The notes under the pieces were generated by a model, which worked only from the letters and a program-made list of their open reading frames with translations, did not search any database and had not been told where the DNA came from. Of a DNA stretch of 64,000 nt, positions 1 through 13,500 are shown piece after piece. Origin of the DNA: Lanius collurio. Its lineage: Eukaryota > Chordata > Aves > Passeriformes > Laniidae. Where the stretch lies: assembly GCA_020086605.1 (NCBI GenBank), contig JACBWW010000008.1, positions 15,831,762-15,895,761 on the forward strand. The letters are read 5' to 3'. Numbering within the stretch: the first letter of the stretch is position 1; every line of letters begins with the position of its first letter. Made by a program: the position numbers and the translations under genes.

Positions 1-3000
1 TCCAGTCTATGGCATGTGTCATTCTAGTCCTAGACTTCAAGCCTTGGATTATCTCACTTCCCCCCATGACCTCCAGTTTCCTTGTTAGGACAGCAACACC
101 AGTCCGTCAGCTACAGCAGAGACAGAAAGTAAGATCCTAGGCTCACTGTGAATTGAAATGGATTAGAGACAGAAAAGATCTTGTTTACAGGCAAATTTGC
201 TAATCATTCATACAGCAGCACTTGATTTACACATGACTGCAACCTGCAAAGGGCACTGCAAACATGTCCTTAGCACAGTAAAGAAACCCACAGCAAAACT
301 CTGTGATTCACAAAGCATCACTTCTAACCATTGTATTTATTGATTTTACATCCCACACATATGCAGGGATGCTTATAACTAAAAGTCACTATTCAAAACT
401 ATAACTAAAAGTGCTTATAACTAAAAGTCACTATTCAAAACTGTCCAGTTTATTATGCTGAACACACAATGTTGCATAAATAAAGAGAAGCAGCAAACAA
501 AGTCATGATGTTTTTCCATAGCATCTCACCCATCATATCCGAGATAGTAAAGAAACATTTTAAGAATTCTACTAAGGATCAATAGAGACAAAACCACATT
601 ATCTTGCTACCCACTCCCCACTCATTCTAGAAATGCAAATCCACACTTAAAACAATGGTATTTTTCTTGAAAACATATCTGATGTCTGGTCAATTAAAAG
701 CATATAAATACAACTCAGACAAATCTGAAGTACTAGCTATAGCTATGTTAAAAAAAAATCAGCTTGCATCCAAAGCTTTTTCAGAAACATATTTATACAC
801 AATTGCACAGAAAAGGAAGCACAGCCTTTACAGTATTCTGCAAGGCCAAAAAGTGGCCTATAAATATGCATGCTCACTGCTGTCTGAGCCAATTATTACT
901 TTACCCTTGTTAAGATGGAACAGTTTTGTTCCAATATGACAGCGTCCTTCAGTTCTGGAAAGCTCCTGTGTGCTGCACTTGTACATACAAACTGAGAGAT
1001 AGACTGCTCCCTTTCCAGGAAACAAAGGAAGCAACAGTATCTGTATTGAAGGCACTGCCTCCAATAACTCAGCCTGCCCTCAGTCTCCTTGTATTTACAC
1101 ACCCAGCTTTAACAAATATCAAAAGATTAACAAATAGCAGGTTCTGCAGACATCCTATCAGGACCTAAAAACAAGAGCAAAAACCAGAACAGAGTTCTAA
1201 ATATAGTTCAACCCATGGTTAAAAGGGATCACATAGGGCACTTTACTTATGGGTAGCGTCCTCGCTTTTTCATATTATTCTGACAGTCATAACGATATCT
1301 TCTCAAGAATGTACATGATGTGCTAAGGCCTTTTGCTTCTGACAAAAAATATCATTTCCAAACTAGGAAAAACTGTCAGCACTCTCAAAAAGTCAAAGAA
1401 CCACAAACAGGCTGCCAGCCAGGATGAAGCTACAGCAGCTCAACAGGTCAGCCCTACTAGGAAGAACACAGAGGAACCAGATCCAGCACAGCAGATTCTG
1501 TGAGGAAGTCTGTTTGAGAAGTGGACTAAAAAACAGCGTGAAGACAGAGAGCAGTGTCCCAGGGGTCTGCCAAACCCACTCACCTCTGCTGCAAGGAAAA
1601 AAAAAAAATCCCACTTTCTGAGTGGTACAGCTCCTCTAAGCACTGCCCAGGCATCATGAAGCTTGCTCATGTACATTACCTTTGCTTCCACAGTTTTCAA
1701 AAGGGATCTGACAAAAGAAGATTAAAAAGGCAAACCCACCCTTATCGGCCCAGATGTGCAGCAGTGCGTGCCATTGCTATTGCAGCAGGAAGGATACTCC
1801 CTTCCTGCCCCTGTCCTGATGGCCATCTTGTCAGGAAAAAGCATTCCATGGTGTTGAAATTTGCTGTGACTACTGTCACATCTGCCTGTTGCAAAAGACC
1901 CAGAGAAAAGCCAGGAGGCAGCAAGAGAAAGCTGGCAGAAGCATCCGATCCAGTCTGGGGGGAAATCAAGGACACAACCCAACCACAAACCTGATGGGTG
2001 GTTCCTGGGGTCTGGGAAACACCTTTGCTGGGGCAAAGTGTCAAGATCTGGAAACCCGCAGCAGAAAAAAAACATGCACACACACACAGTATTTACACAC
2101 CCAGCTTTAGCATAGCAAGACACTTCAGGTTTAAGGACCTGACCTTTCCAGCAGGCCCATGGACACTGAGGAGCAGCAGTGGCTGATCCCCACTGTGTCC
2201 CCACAAAGAAACTACTTGGAAGGGCAGGGAAGAGCCAGTTGCAAAAATCACGTCTTCCTAATACTAAGCACACACTTTAGAGGGTTGTTTTGTCACTGGT
2301 TTATGTACTTTAAGAAGTGGAAGAGAACAAAGAAAACAAAGTTTTCAGCTAAAACAGCAGGAACCAGCAAATTTAAACAAAAGTTATTAATACTGTGACA
2401 ATGTACTATTTTCTTACCTTCCCCTGCAGAAAGCCATCTCTTTGGCAGTTTTTTGTTCTTCAGTTTTCTATGGCTGTATTCATTTTCTTATTATCATATG
2501 CAGAGCCATTAGTAGCATTAGCTATGCACTATGCTCTGCTCTAGATAAAGATATTAAACTAGCCACACTGAGTATTTCCTTCATTTCTCAATGAAAGCAG
2601 GAATTAGCTACACAGCAAACTGAAAAGAACTTTGATATTTTAGACACTATAGGCAGAATTTTCATCCTTAATTATTTTAATAATCCTTTTTACAGGTCAA
2701 CAAATCCATGACAAATGCATGGAAATATGTACTTATGCTCTGTGCATTTGAAGGCATCCAAACACACACCTTTTTCAAACCTCTCCAATGCTTTGGCTCT
2801 TTAAATAATAGGATGAAAATTTAGAAAAACTAACCTTCAAAGTCACTTTCAAATGAAAAAAAAAATAATTGAAATACATAAGAAAGAAGCCTATTCATCT
2901 TCATCAGCTGTTGACACCATCATCATTTGTCTCATGGAAAAAAATAATTCAGAGGAGAATACATATACTCTGAAAAGAGGCGGTGTGTTGTGAGGTTTTT

Positions 3001-3560
3001 GTTATACCATGAATACTAATGAAGGAAAAGCAGTTTAGTTCTTTATAAAATCTATTTCCATTCACACTCACCAATGAAATCCTAGACTACCTATAAAGGT
3101 TTCATTTATTCTATCACATTGGAAGTCTCAGAAAACTAATCGTTTATTCAAGTCTATCTGCTCCATCCATGCTCAATTAGGTCTCACTTTTCCCTCAGTT
3201 ACAGCAAAATTAAAAATAAAAACACAAGCTGAAACATTCCTGGTTCAACTGACTAGCTCCCCATAACAAACCACTTCGAAAAACTATTGTTTCAAGCACA
3301 GCAAGAGCTTCTGGGCCATAATGCAGCATTTGAGGGACCTTCTCAGCAACTTAAAAAATTCCTACTCATTAACTTACTCTTCTGACTAATGGAAAACACA
3401 TTTGAAATGAAGCTTTCTAGTAAGAATTGTGTTAAGAACTAGTAAGTGATATTAAGTATAACAGGGCATTCCAGCCACAGGAAATCACAAGTACCTCACT
3501 GTCAGAGACTGAAATATAATAGTTTATGGTCTGAACATTTTCATGAAGGACTTTTAAAAC
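1..3560. other. Unique non-coding DNA, intron- or intergenic-like
   Basis: No gene or intact repeat is recognisable. The stretch is AT-rich, apart from a GC-richer patch at about 1390-2270 that carries overlapping open frames on both strands (146 codons plus, 183 codons minus). Neither translation resembles a family I know. A 42-bp tandem repeat lies at 371-442, and one 21-bp word occurs at both 1091 and 2089. A short CA run lies at about 2077-2088. I see no promoter or RNA gene. Confidence 0.6.
371..442. repeat. 42-bp tandem repeat, about 1.7 copies
   Basis: A 30-bp word beginning GCTTATAACTAAAAGTCACT stands at 371-400 and again, identical, at 413-442. The 12 bases between them (401-412) repeat the internal ATAACTAAAAGT of the word. 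This makes a tandem unit of 42 bp, seen directly. It is probably replication slippage and has no visible function. Confidence 0.85.
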
Positions 3561-4256
3561 TGTACTACAAAAGCTGCAGAGAAGACTACTGAACCCTGAA
3601 TGGGGCTCTGAGAGGCCCTGGACTGCTCGCTGATGAAGGTAAGATGAATTAACAACTCAGGGCTGAGGACATTCACAAAGCACAGGCTTAACACCTCAGG
3701 AGTGGAGATCACAGGATGAAGCTGCAGCAGCTTATCAGCTGCCAGGCTCACACGGACCCTCGGACCCTTGCACCAAAAGGTGGAGGGAGAGAGGCTTAAG
3801 ATGTGTCTTGGAAAAACCTCTGATCAGGACCCCCAAATGGGTCCCCAGACCCTACACCAGAGATGATGCAACAGACCCTCAGTGTTGCAAGGGTCAGTGC
3901 CAAACCAGCCCCCTGCAAGGGAGGCACCTGGGCATTCCCACCTGCCAACAGCATGTATTAACCCATGGCATTCTGTACTCTTCAGCCTGTGGCCACGTGT
4001 GGCAGCAACGGGGGACCCTCACCACCAGCAGGGCAGATGGAGGGGAGCAACGAGACGTCTTTGGGACTCTCAGATGGGTGATGTGCTTCCACCTAACCCC
4101 TGTCACCTCTCCCTGTCCCCCAACCCCGAGGCACACTTCTTTCTCTCTTTCTTTTCTCTTTCCTTCTCCTTGCCTCTTTTACAATTAAATAAAATACATC
4201 AATTTTTTGGCAGCAACATCTAATCTCGTTTGGTTTTAATCTCGTTTTTGGGTACA
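3561..4256 (+). mobile_element. LTR-like element, probable old solo LTR
   Basis: The block differs from its surroundings: it is GC-richer, then has a CT-rich tract (about 4138-4180), then a polyadenylation signal AATAAA at 4188-4193, then a T/G-rich end. That order is typical of U3-R-U5 in a retroviral LTR read on the plus strand. Candidate ends are TGTAC at 3561 and GTACA at 4252-4256, which are inverted and keep the TG...CA rule. I find no clean target-site duplication, so the ends are uncertain. An 18-bp word at 3926-3943 recurs in the LTR at 36115-36132. I see no internal retroviral genes. Confidence 0.5.
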
Positions 4257-7200
4257 TTTTGAACCTTCTAAGCTCTTTCCAGTTTATACATACAGACTTG
4301 ATTTTCTTTGCTCCTCTGGGTTTAGACCAGATCTCAACACTTATAAAAATAGGTAATCTTCACACATAATAATTTAAAAAAAATTATTTCAATTTATCAT
4401 TCTTTATTTAGACCATTAAAATACTAAATAATCCATTTTGCCATGTAAAGCTTCAAATTCAGCATCACTTTCATTAGGAATAACATATCAAAGGGAATCA
4501 CAACACATATATGCAAGGCAGGTACAAAACAAAAGAGAGAAACCCATGACAAAAAATGAGCTTGGAGTAAAAGGTTCTCAGCATGTAATGGAGCTGAAGT
4601 TGATCCATAAATCAATGCAGGCTGAAAGCAAGATTATTAATGTGAAGGGATTGCATTGTTAATTTACAGTCTGATTGAGAAAAGAAATGTTTTATTTGAT
4701 CAATGTACTAGTGATGTGCATGTGTGAACTTGAGCACAAATTAGTGATAATTACTGGTAGGTGTATCTCCTCGTATTTTTTAATTAAGCTTAACAAGCAG
4801 CAGGGACACATCTAGAATATGCAGGTTTTTCCTGAGTTTGCCTTTAACACGCTCCTAAGTTTTTAAATAATGCAGCCTCGCCACAAGAGACCTTGCAGAC
4901 AAGGGCTTTTTGATCTCTTTCTTCCCGTTCAGTGCTGAGAAAGACAGCACGCGCGGTTACCGAACAATAGCTACCATGAAAAACCCTTTTCCTGAACTCG
5001 TTTGAAAGTGAACTAGAATAAGACATTTATTTGATAGCTTTATAGTTTTTGCCCTCATCATCTAACACAGAATTCTGAGATTGCAGTACTCCTCCTTTAG
5101 CCTCACCAGCAAAATTAGCAGAAAAAATATCAGAAGGGTAAGAATATCTGGGTGCAAGGGTGTGCAATCCAATTTGCATTTGGCAGGGATTTGTAGTTAA
5201 GGATAATACTCAAGAACCATGTTTGTAATTTTAAATGCCTCCACTGCATTTCAAATCATGTCTAAGCTGCCATTTGTCAGTCTCAGACAATTTACCCAGG
5301 TCTATCATTACCAGAACAGATTATTAACACTATCTGGCCTAAGAAAGATTTTTGATTTTTTTTTAGTCCGATGACTAGTACTGCAATTAGGAAAAACCAT
5401 GAAAACCATGTGAGAATGTAACCAGACAGGTGACACTGGATCATTTTAAATAGTCCACCTCTCTATTTAATTTTTTGTGTAATCGAAGCAAGTGACTGTC
5501 CGTACATTCTAAACAGCCCCATTGTAAAAGCTACACTTATTAAGCAGACTTACCCTTACTCGTCCTGTCTTTCTTATGCAGGCTTTTCCAATTAAACAAG
5601 CAGCTATTTAAAACAATTATATTGATGGCTGAGAGAAGAAAAGATCTCTACTTAGATTAAAAAATATTCCTATATTAAGTCCCATAAGGCAAGGAAATGA
5701 TAGCAGAATGTATCACACATTTTATCTGAAAGAACAGACATTAGCATGTAAGTGTAGGGAACCACAAAATGGACATGTAAAAAGCATCAAAATCTAAACA
5801 ACAGCTGCATTTTTCATGAATTGCTTAGAGCTGCTATGTTTTCTTCACCTTCATACAGAAAATCTAAAATCAACAGCAAAATAAGATGTATGGGTTTTAG
5901 AGATTTATTTATAGATCATATCACCTCAGAGATCTACACACAATTCCTCAGAAGTTCAGCATGACTTAAAATTCTCTAAATTATAAGGATTAGTCATATA
6001 CTAAATTATAGCAGTTGATTGGTATCACCATGAATCTCCTAAGTAATTTATAATGCAAGTTTCCTTTAAATGTCTACATTGCAGGACTCAGCAAAGAAGC
6101 ACTACAATGTCTGCAAGATGGTAGTAACCTCTCAATGAGAAGGGTTTCATAATAATATTTTCCTAAAGTAACCTGATTCAGTAAAAAATAAAGTACAATT
6201 CTACCCATGATGTTTCACACTGTGTTAGGGTCTTACTTCAACTTTCTTTGCACTTTCTTCTAGTGAAAGGGGAGTGCTGTCAATCACCTCCTGTTATCAG
6301 GGACTACTCAATATCTTTTGCCTGTAAGGCAGCTGGACTTTTAATTCAGTTGTAAATCAGCTTTGTGCACTCATTTCAAGTAAGCACCATACCTCATCCT
6401 GTATTCTCAGGGTTACACTTCTTATTCTAAATAATGAAACCCTACATCTTTCAAAAAACAAAAGAAGTTTTCTAAGTCAATGTCAGAAATTTTAAATCAC
6501 ACATAGTCCTTTAATCTGTGTATAATAACAGAGATTATCAAACAGAACAATTCCACACAGTGGCTTCAAAATACAGAAGCATTCTTACCATCTCAAAATC
6601 TGAAAACTAATTAAAGCTATTAGTGGGCAAGGATACTGTCTTTTCTATGTCTTAAACCTAAAGTTTCTAAAACACGCAACAGGACAGATTTGAAAAATGA
6701 ACATTTTATTTGAAAGTACTGAAAGCCAGCATAAGGGATGAAAAGGCTAATAAAATGATGAGATCCAGAGTCAAAGTTGTCTGGAAACCAACCATTTTTT
6801 CATTCAAACAGTTGACATGTTGGCACCAAACATGTCATACATACAAAGAAGGCCCAAGACAACTTCTTTCTTAAACCACACAATCTAATATTTCAGGCTC
6901 TCTCAAGTATAAGGAGAAGCAATTTGGAATAGTCTAACATGACATCATGAACAGTTCTTTAGTTTAATCTATATCTACAGACAGAATCTCCTTTGGATAT
7001 ATCTTTATCATCTACAGTGCAGTTTCACTTCATTTTAGTTGATTTCTTCAATTCTGATAGATATCAGTAATTCACTAAATCATAGCCTGAAATTCAAATA
7101 AAACAATCTTGCTAAGCCATACTAACAAGATTCCACATGGAAAAACAACATGCTGTGCTAAAAGCTTTGAAATTTATGACTTGTGTGACTACATATCACT

Positions 7201-7319
7201 GTGGGAGTTAACCCAATTTTTAGTGATGTTCAACAGCTGTATTAACTGGACATCTTTAATACTGTATTTAAAAGTTATTTAATAAAACTATTTCACAAAA
7301 AAGGAAAACAGTGAATCAT
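4257..7319. other. Unique non-coding DNA
   Basis: AT-rich sequence with stops in all frames and no recognisable repeat, RNA gene or exon. A small CpG-containing spot lies near 4925-4965, with an unassigned 60-codon minus-strand open frame across it. I see nothing else. Confidence 0.55.
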
Positions 7320-7502
7320 CTTAAGCCAAGATGAAGATTATTATTACTGTATTTTACTTTATTTCAATTACTAAACTGTTCTTACCTCAACCCATGTGTT
7401 CTACTTTTCTCCAACTCCCCCCCACTCCCATCCCACTAGGACAGTGTGGAGTGAGTGAGCAGCTGTGTGGTACTTAGTGATCAGCTGGGGTTAAACCATG
7501 AC
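7320..7502 (-). mobile_element. Endogenous retrovirus LTR fragment, 5' part, minus strand
   Basis: Read on the minus strand from 7502, the sequence begins GTCATGGTTTAACCCCAGCT. It continues through a CACACAGCTGCTCACTCACT segment, a GGGATGGGAG segment, then GGGTTGAGGTAAGAACAG and a run of ATAATAAT-like bases. From memory, this matches the opening of a common avian LTR family whose consensus reads roughly tggtttaacccc, then a segment with cagccgctc and actccc, then gttgagataaagacag. Degraded members of what looks like the same family lie at 40970 and 60437. The rest of the LTR is missing or too diverged to see. I cannot give the database family name. Confidence 0.6.
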
Positions 7503-10500
7503 TGATGCATTCCCCTCTTGGAATTTAGAATAAAAATACAGGTAAAGCACAGCAACTGGGATACACAAATTGGTTTCTTAGTGACTTCATCTCTATTTTC
7601 ATAGCAACTTCAAAAAATGATCGGTAACAATAAGTAGCTTATGGACAGGAGGGCAAACATCTTTGAATCTCAAAGCAATGCCACACTGATTTGTACTTCA
7701 GCAATCACAAAGCTTCCTCTGACTAACACTTCAATGTTACCTTACCTATTTGGGAAAGACAGACCATATTTTGCATTATAATAATAATAATAATAATGTT
7801 TAAGTATCTAATTGATTTGGCAGAATATAGCTTAAATATTTGGTTTCCTGAAGACTACAAGCATCTAACCAACCAGCAGCATACCCTATCAAAGTCCCTC
7901 AGGAGGGAGTAACTCCACACAACATTTCTGCAGCACATTCCTCCCCAGGAAGGACAGTACCAAATACTTAAAGGCCCTTTTTATGAATCCAACTGTGCCA
8001 TAAACCAAGGTATCCATATCAGTTAGGGATCTACTCTGTAGGACTACTACATCCACAGTCCTTTCCCATCCAGGGAATATAGAATCCAGAATTCTTTCCT
8101 TGAACAAGTACACATTGTGCTGTCCAAAGACAATAAAATCAGCAACCTTTCAATAAAGAAAATGCACACATGCCTATTCTTATTTCATAAAATCATGTAG
8201 GAACTAGCACAAATAGCATATCTGTTTAATAAGAAATGTAAGGACTCTAAATTATCCTTTATATTTAGGCTGTTAACTCAGATACTCTCCCCAGTAATAC
8301 TACTGCTTCATATATTTTTGCAGATGCAAAGGTGTAGAACTATATGCATGCAGCAAGATTTAAGGTGCTGCACCACATTTGCTCCTGCCCCATACAAAGT
8401 CTATCAATTAAATGGCCTTTCCTACAGTCTCACATCTTACATTGCCAGCATACCAGGAGGTCACACAAGATTAACATGAAACAATGGACTCTCCATAAAT
8501 GACTGCTAAAGAATGTGAAGGATCGTAAATCTCTTCCAGGCTGCTACCATGCTGTAGTTTCAAACCCTCATTACAGCCTCATTAAGAAATACAGTACTGG
8601 TAGAAATCCTGACTCAAGCAGCAAACCAAAACTAACACAAATATTTTCTCTGTAACAGCATTTCATGAACATAGTAATCTTTAGAAGTTCCTAACACCTT
8701 AGCTCAAGCTCCTGGTTCAGATCTTCCCCAAACTGGCAGGCAGGGGAGAAACTTCACAGATGTCTGTAGGAAGCAAAGAGGAATCAGCAAGACAGAAGAG
8801 GCAATTCCATCCTCTACCTGCCTGCCTGACTCAAGCTCATCTGTCTCCCTTTACAGGCATCTTAGCTTCAGTCAGGATCCACTACTGCATCCAAGCTCTT
8901 TGGCACGCATCTTCACAAGTAGCCACTATGTTTCCACAGTGGATGCTGCTTTCCATAGCTACAGAAGTTAAATTAAATTACTGGTCTAAGTACAAGAAAG
9001 TAAGCAGCTCAAGGCCACTGTTAGGCAAAAAAGAATCAGGAATGTAGCAATGCAAACCTCCTAATGTTTAACACTTTTTTTTATACTTTCATATTACTAT
9101 TTGAGTCTTCATTATTCTCTAGTTTGTATTGCAGATATGCTTCTCTTTACTGCTCCCATAAGATGACTGGCACTGCTGGGTGTTTTATCTTCAGAACAAT
9201 GGCCTCAGGGTATGCAGTTCATTATGCACTGCCTGTAAACCACTTATTTTTATAATGAAGCATAAAATAGAAATCTGATCTCTGATTTCTGTCCCATTCT
9301 CCTCATTTAGTTAAGGTTCTGCAAATATTCAGGAACAGACTGCTGAAAGATATCCTGAGATGTTCAACATGTGAGGCTGCAAACAGATGGAAGTGTGTGT
9401 CCACAATACCAGTATGTGTAGTTAACATCACTGCTAAGAGAATTGTCCTCTAGGACCACCGACAGCCCAATCACAAAAATGTTTAGATGAAATGTGATGA
9501 TGTTGACAGAAAAATCTTGAAATGCCTGATCAGCAGAATGTCTGCATTAAACTCAGCAGTATAACCTTTCTTAAACCAAGATCTTAAGGGTTCTAAGACT
9601 GTCTTTGTTGATAAAATTCTCCTCTGAGTCTACCTAAAAGACAACTGCCCAAACAGCAGCAAGCTCTCCAGCTGGTTCCATTTTGGAAAGCCATCTGACT
9701 CCAGAGAAGGAAAGGATTCCAGCTTCTCCAGACAAGATGAAAGAGTAATGAAACACAGGCAATTGGACATGAGCCTACTGGACACCTTACCAGTTGCTGA
9801 GCCTATACATGTTCACCAAGTCACTGAAGAGCCTACCACAACCAATGTTATTAGGGAAAGGCAGACTTTTACCTCCCTTCTAATAGAGCAGAGCAGGAAA
9901 ACCAAGCCCCGACGGTACACTGACTGGACAGCTGCATCCCCCAAGATATATAGACTTGAAGGAATGAAAGAAACAAAGAATAAGATGCTCAATTTACCCA
10001 CTCACTTCCTCCTCTCATTTCAAGCCAGTATTCAACATCAGGAGAAATGCTACATTGTATGCTGTGTCAAAAAGCCACCTCAAGGGAGCACATTTTCATC
10101 TGCAGGCTATGGATTATACTAGATTCTGTTCCACCAGATCTCTGCAGGACCTGCCCCGCATCCCTCCCAAAGAGAAGACATGTAGTGCAAACAGAAGGGA
10201 GACAGCAGTATTGCTATCAGGTTCCACCTCAACATCTCACAAGAGTCTTTAGAGGACTGTGTACGGGAAAACTCAGATCACAATATGTGAAAGATTCGTA
10301 AGGATAGTATCAAAAGTAATGAGGGGGTTTGGTACATGGAAATAAGACCCTTGAAATTCAGCAAGGCTCCTTTCCCCTATCTTGAAGGCATGCCCCTCTT
10401 ACTTTTATTGGCAAGGTCCTAAATCCAACTCAGAAGTAGTTTGCAAGGTTTTAGGAAAAAATTATTTCATAAATTTTATTCTTACCCACTGTTTGGAGAG

Positions 10501-13500
10501 CTCCCCTGAAGCTTCTCTACGGAAGAAGAACTGCTGCACCTTCACAGTCCACAATAGCTGAAGACACCCTGGCATTTAGACAGTCATTCCATGGTCAATC
10601 TCTCTCCTACATTCACAGCCGTCTAAAAGCCACAAGACTTAGGGCTTCATTCATTCAGAAACAGCTCAGCCAGCATTTTGAGACAGCCATAGAAAGATCA
10701 ACTCTCTGGACAGACCAAACTTTACAGTTAGGGTTTCCACCAACCAAAAAGTACAGTACACTTTGGGAGTTTTTACAACTTCTCGTTACAGTCAAGAACA
10801 GAAAAATCATATTGATCAACGTGACCTCATTTGTATCACTATCATACAGGCTTTAGTAGTGCCAATGGTTTACCTCCACATATTCAGAGACCAGAAATAA
10901 ACTTTAGCTAGCATAGAGTATAGAACAAATTACAATTGCTAAGCCATGGCGCAAACATGGCAAACTGAAGACCAGTACTCTACCTTTTAGCTGTGAAGGG
11001 TAAACATAAAAGTTTTACAGATCAACTTTAAATACTAAGAGTCAACTTTTTCATGAAATTGTTTGATCACTTACAGTTTTAATGCACTGGATTTATGCAC
11101 CAGAGTAAACCCTTTTGGAGGAGTATCTCCATGGCTCCCTCTTTTGCATTATGAAAAATTAATTCCCTAATAGTTCCTATAATATCAGCTTGTCTAAAAA
11201 AGTAGAGAAGCTGAAAGCTCTCTTTTGCTAACAACTGCAAGCTCGTTCATGAGTCAGGCCTAAGCTGTTTGCTTTCCAGGTGAATATGAAAGTCACCTGC
11301 TCAAATCAGCCTCTGCTCAAAAATCTTTAGAGAGGAAAGCCTGTATTATCCAAATGACACAAACCTCCTGAAATCTGTTATAGAAGTCCCTACTGCAGAT
11401 AATTTAATGTAGTGCCCAAAAACTTATTGGAATAGGCCACTAAAGCACCACTACCTCAAAACAACACTATTTTTTATCATCAGGATCCTAACAGACAGAA
11501 TAGAGTTCCCAAGCCATACCATTTGACTGCAACCTGATTTGGTGAAAAAAATCAGATAAGCAAATACCTAGGAATACTACATCAGGACTTTATGCCAACA
11601 TTTTCTGACAACTTCAATTGCCTGAGCTTAGGGCCACAGTTACTGGCTTACACAGCACTGCTGGCGTTACAAAGTTGGTTTATGGTGACTCTTGCATCCA
11701 TCGGCTTTCGTCTTAACCACCAACACAGTGAAATATGCTGCCACACTGAGCAGGGCAAGCACCTGAACAGATATAAAGCATCAAAGACACAAAAAAATGT
11801 TCCTCATGAGAAAAGGGACTGGAATATTTAAACAATGAAAGTGAGAAGTGAAAGAAGACTATAACTTGCATAGAGAGAATTTTCTTCCATCCTTCAAAAT
11901 CCCTCTCCCTTCATGCTGCAAAGAGCTGGGATTCTTTGACCGTGACTCAAAGTTTTGAACTTAGTCGTTCAAAATTAAAGAGCCAATATAGAAAACCTGA
12001 CATGCCCAAGGTGAAAGGATTCTGATACAGATCTAAAAACTTACAAATATATATTCCTATACTAAATATCTAGTTGATATTGAAGCCTCAAGAAGACAAA
12101 CAAACAAACAAAAAAAAAATCCCACACTGCAGTCAGAATTACCAAAATTGCTTTTTACTCAAGAAATTATATCATGAAGTCTTACACAGAAAGATGGAAG
12201 GGAGCGCAGAAAGTATTATTTTTAAATCTTAAAAAAAAAAAAAAAATCTGTTGATGCACAGCATAAAGCAGAATTAAGCACAGAAGTTTTATACAATATT
12301 TTTCTTCTACTTCAATCAGTATTTCCTCATTTCAGATCAAAGTCAAAGAAGAAACACAGCCCCTGGAAGCAGCTAATTTGCACACACACTGAAAAAGATA
12401 ATCATTTATATCATAAACTCCCCTAAAATGGCCTAGATTTGTGCATGATGTTCAAATACCTTTAGCACATCTTCCCTATTACATCATCCACTCTGAATTT
12501 TAACCATGGAAATGGCAAAATTATTCATTATTTGAAAACATGGCCACACTTGCAGATTAATGCAGTTAGTTAATCATCCCTTACCTATTCCTTGATGCAT
12601 ATATATCCTGAGTAAAAGTGGACATTCCTCTGTTAACAAGGAATGGGGAGGGGGCAGGGGCTGGCTATGTAAGATTTTACTTATATATGTGTAGACCACA
12701 AATACATAGCAACACAAATAGAGTCAGAAAGGGTTAAGAAAAAAAAAATAAATAAAAATGACACCTTTGCAAGACTCACAGAGAGAGAGCAGGTTTCCAA
12801 TCACTATTATGAGTACAACTGAAGCTAATGTGCATCTAGGGGATACATTTTGCTTTGCATTTCCCATTCCATAACATTATGGATTTATAAAAGCAGAGCC
12901 TCAGAAAGAAAGATCAGTGTATGACAGTTCTCTTTGATCTCTGGGTTTACTTACTTCTGCAAGTGAGATCAGATTTTAAAAGCCACAGGAATTTACCACT
13001 TTGAAGTATTTTAACTTTTCATTAACTGGAACAGTAGTACCCAATTACAAGACAAATTTAGAAGGTAGAGCTTTTTTATTTTTGCAGACTTAAGCTTGTT
13101 GCACAACTAATAGGAAATCCGGTACTTAATTTAATTTTCAGGAACGTGATTTCTTAGTACTTTTGGAGTTGTGGGAAAGAAAGGGATATTTAAGAGAGTT
13201 GACCTATTTTGCTCTGGAATGAATAGTGCAACATCCCCACTCAAATTCCAAGAAAAGCTACTAGGAGATAAATATATTTTTCTTTTCATGTTTATTCAGC
13301 TGACAAGCACGACCCTGAGCACTGATCAAATTAATAAAGGCCACTTTGCCCTTTCTCAAACAAATTAAGATTTTATGATGATTACAGAAAAGGAAGACTG
13401 AATTGTTTAGTCTGATTAGAACTGGTGGGTTTTGATATTGGCATTCTTTAAGGTCCTTAAAATAACAACTAAGGATAAATACAGTGGAAGTGCCTAACAA

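Noticed and set aside
1722..2273. 183-codon minus-strand open frame in a GC-richer patch
   Set aside because: The translation is cysteine- and serine-rich with no recognisable domain, and plus-strand frames are open in the same place. This is what elevated GC alone produces.
2350..2560. Minus-strand donor-like GGGGAAG|GTAAGAAAA at about 2417
   Set aside because: The donor is good but no acceptable acceptor or sustained open frame lies upstream, so I do not call an exon.
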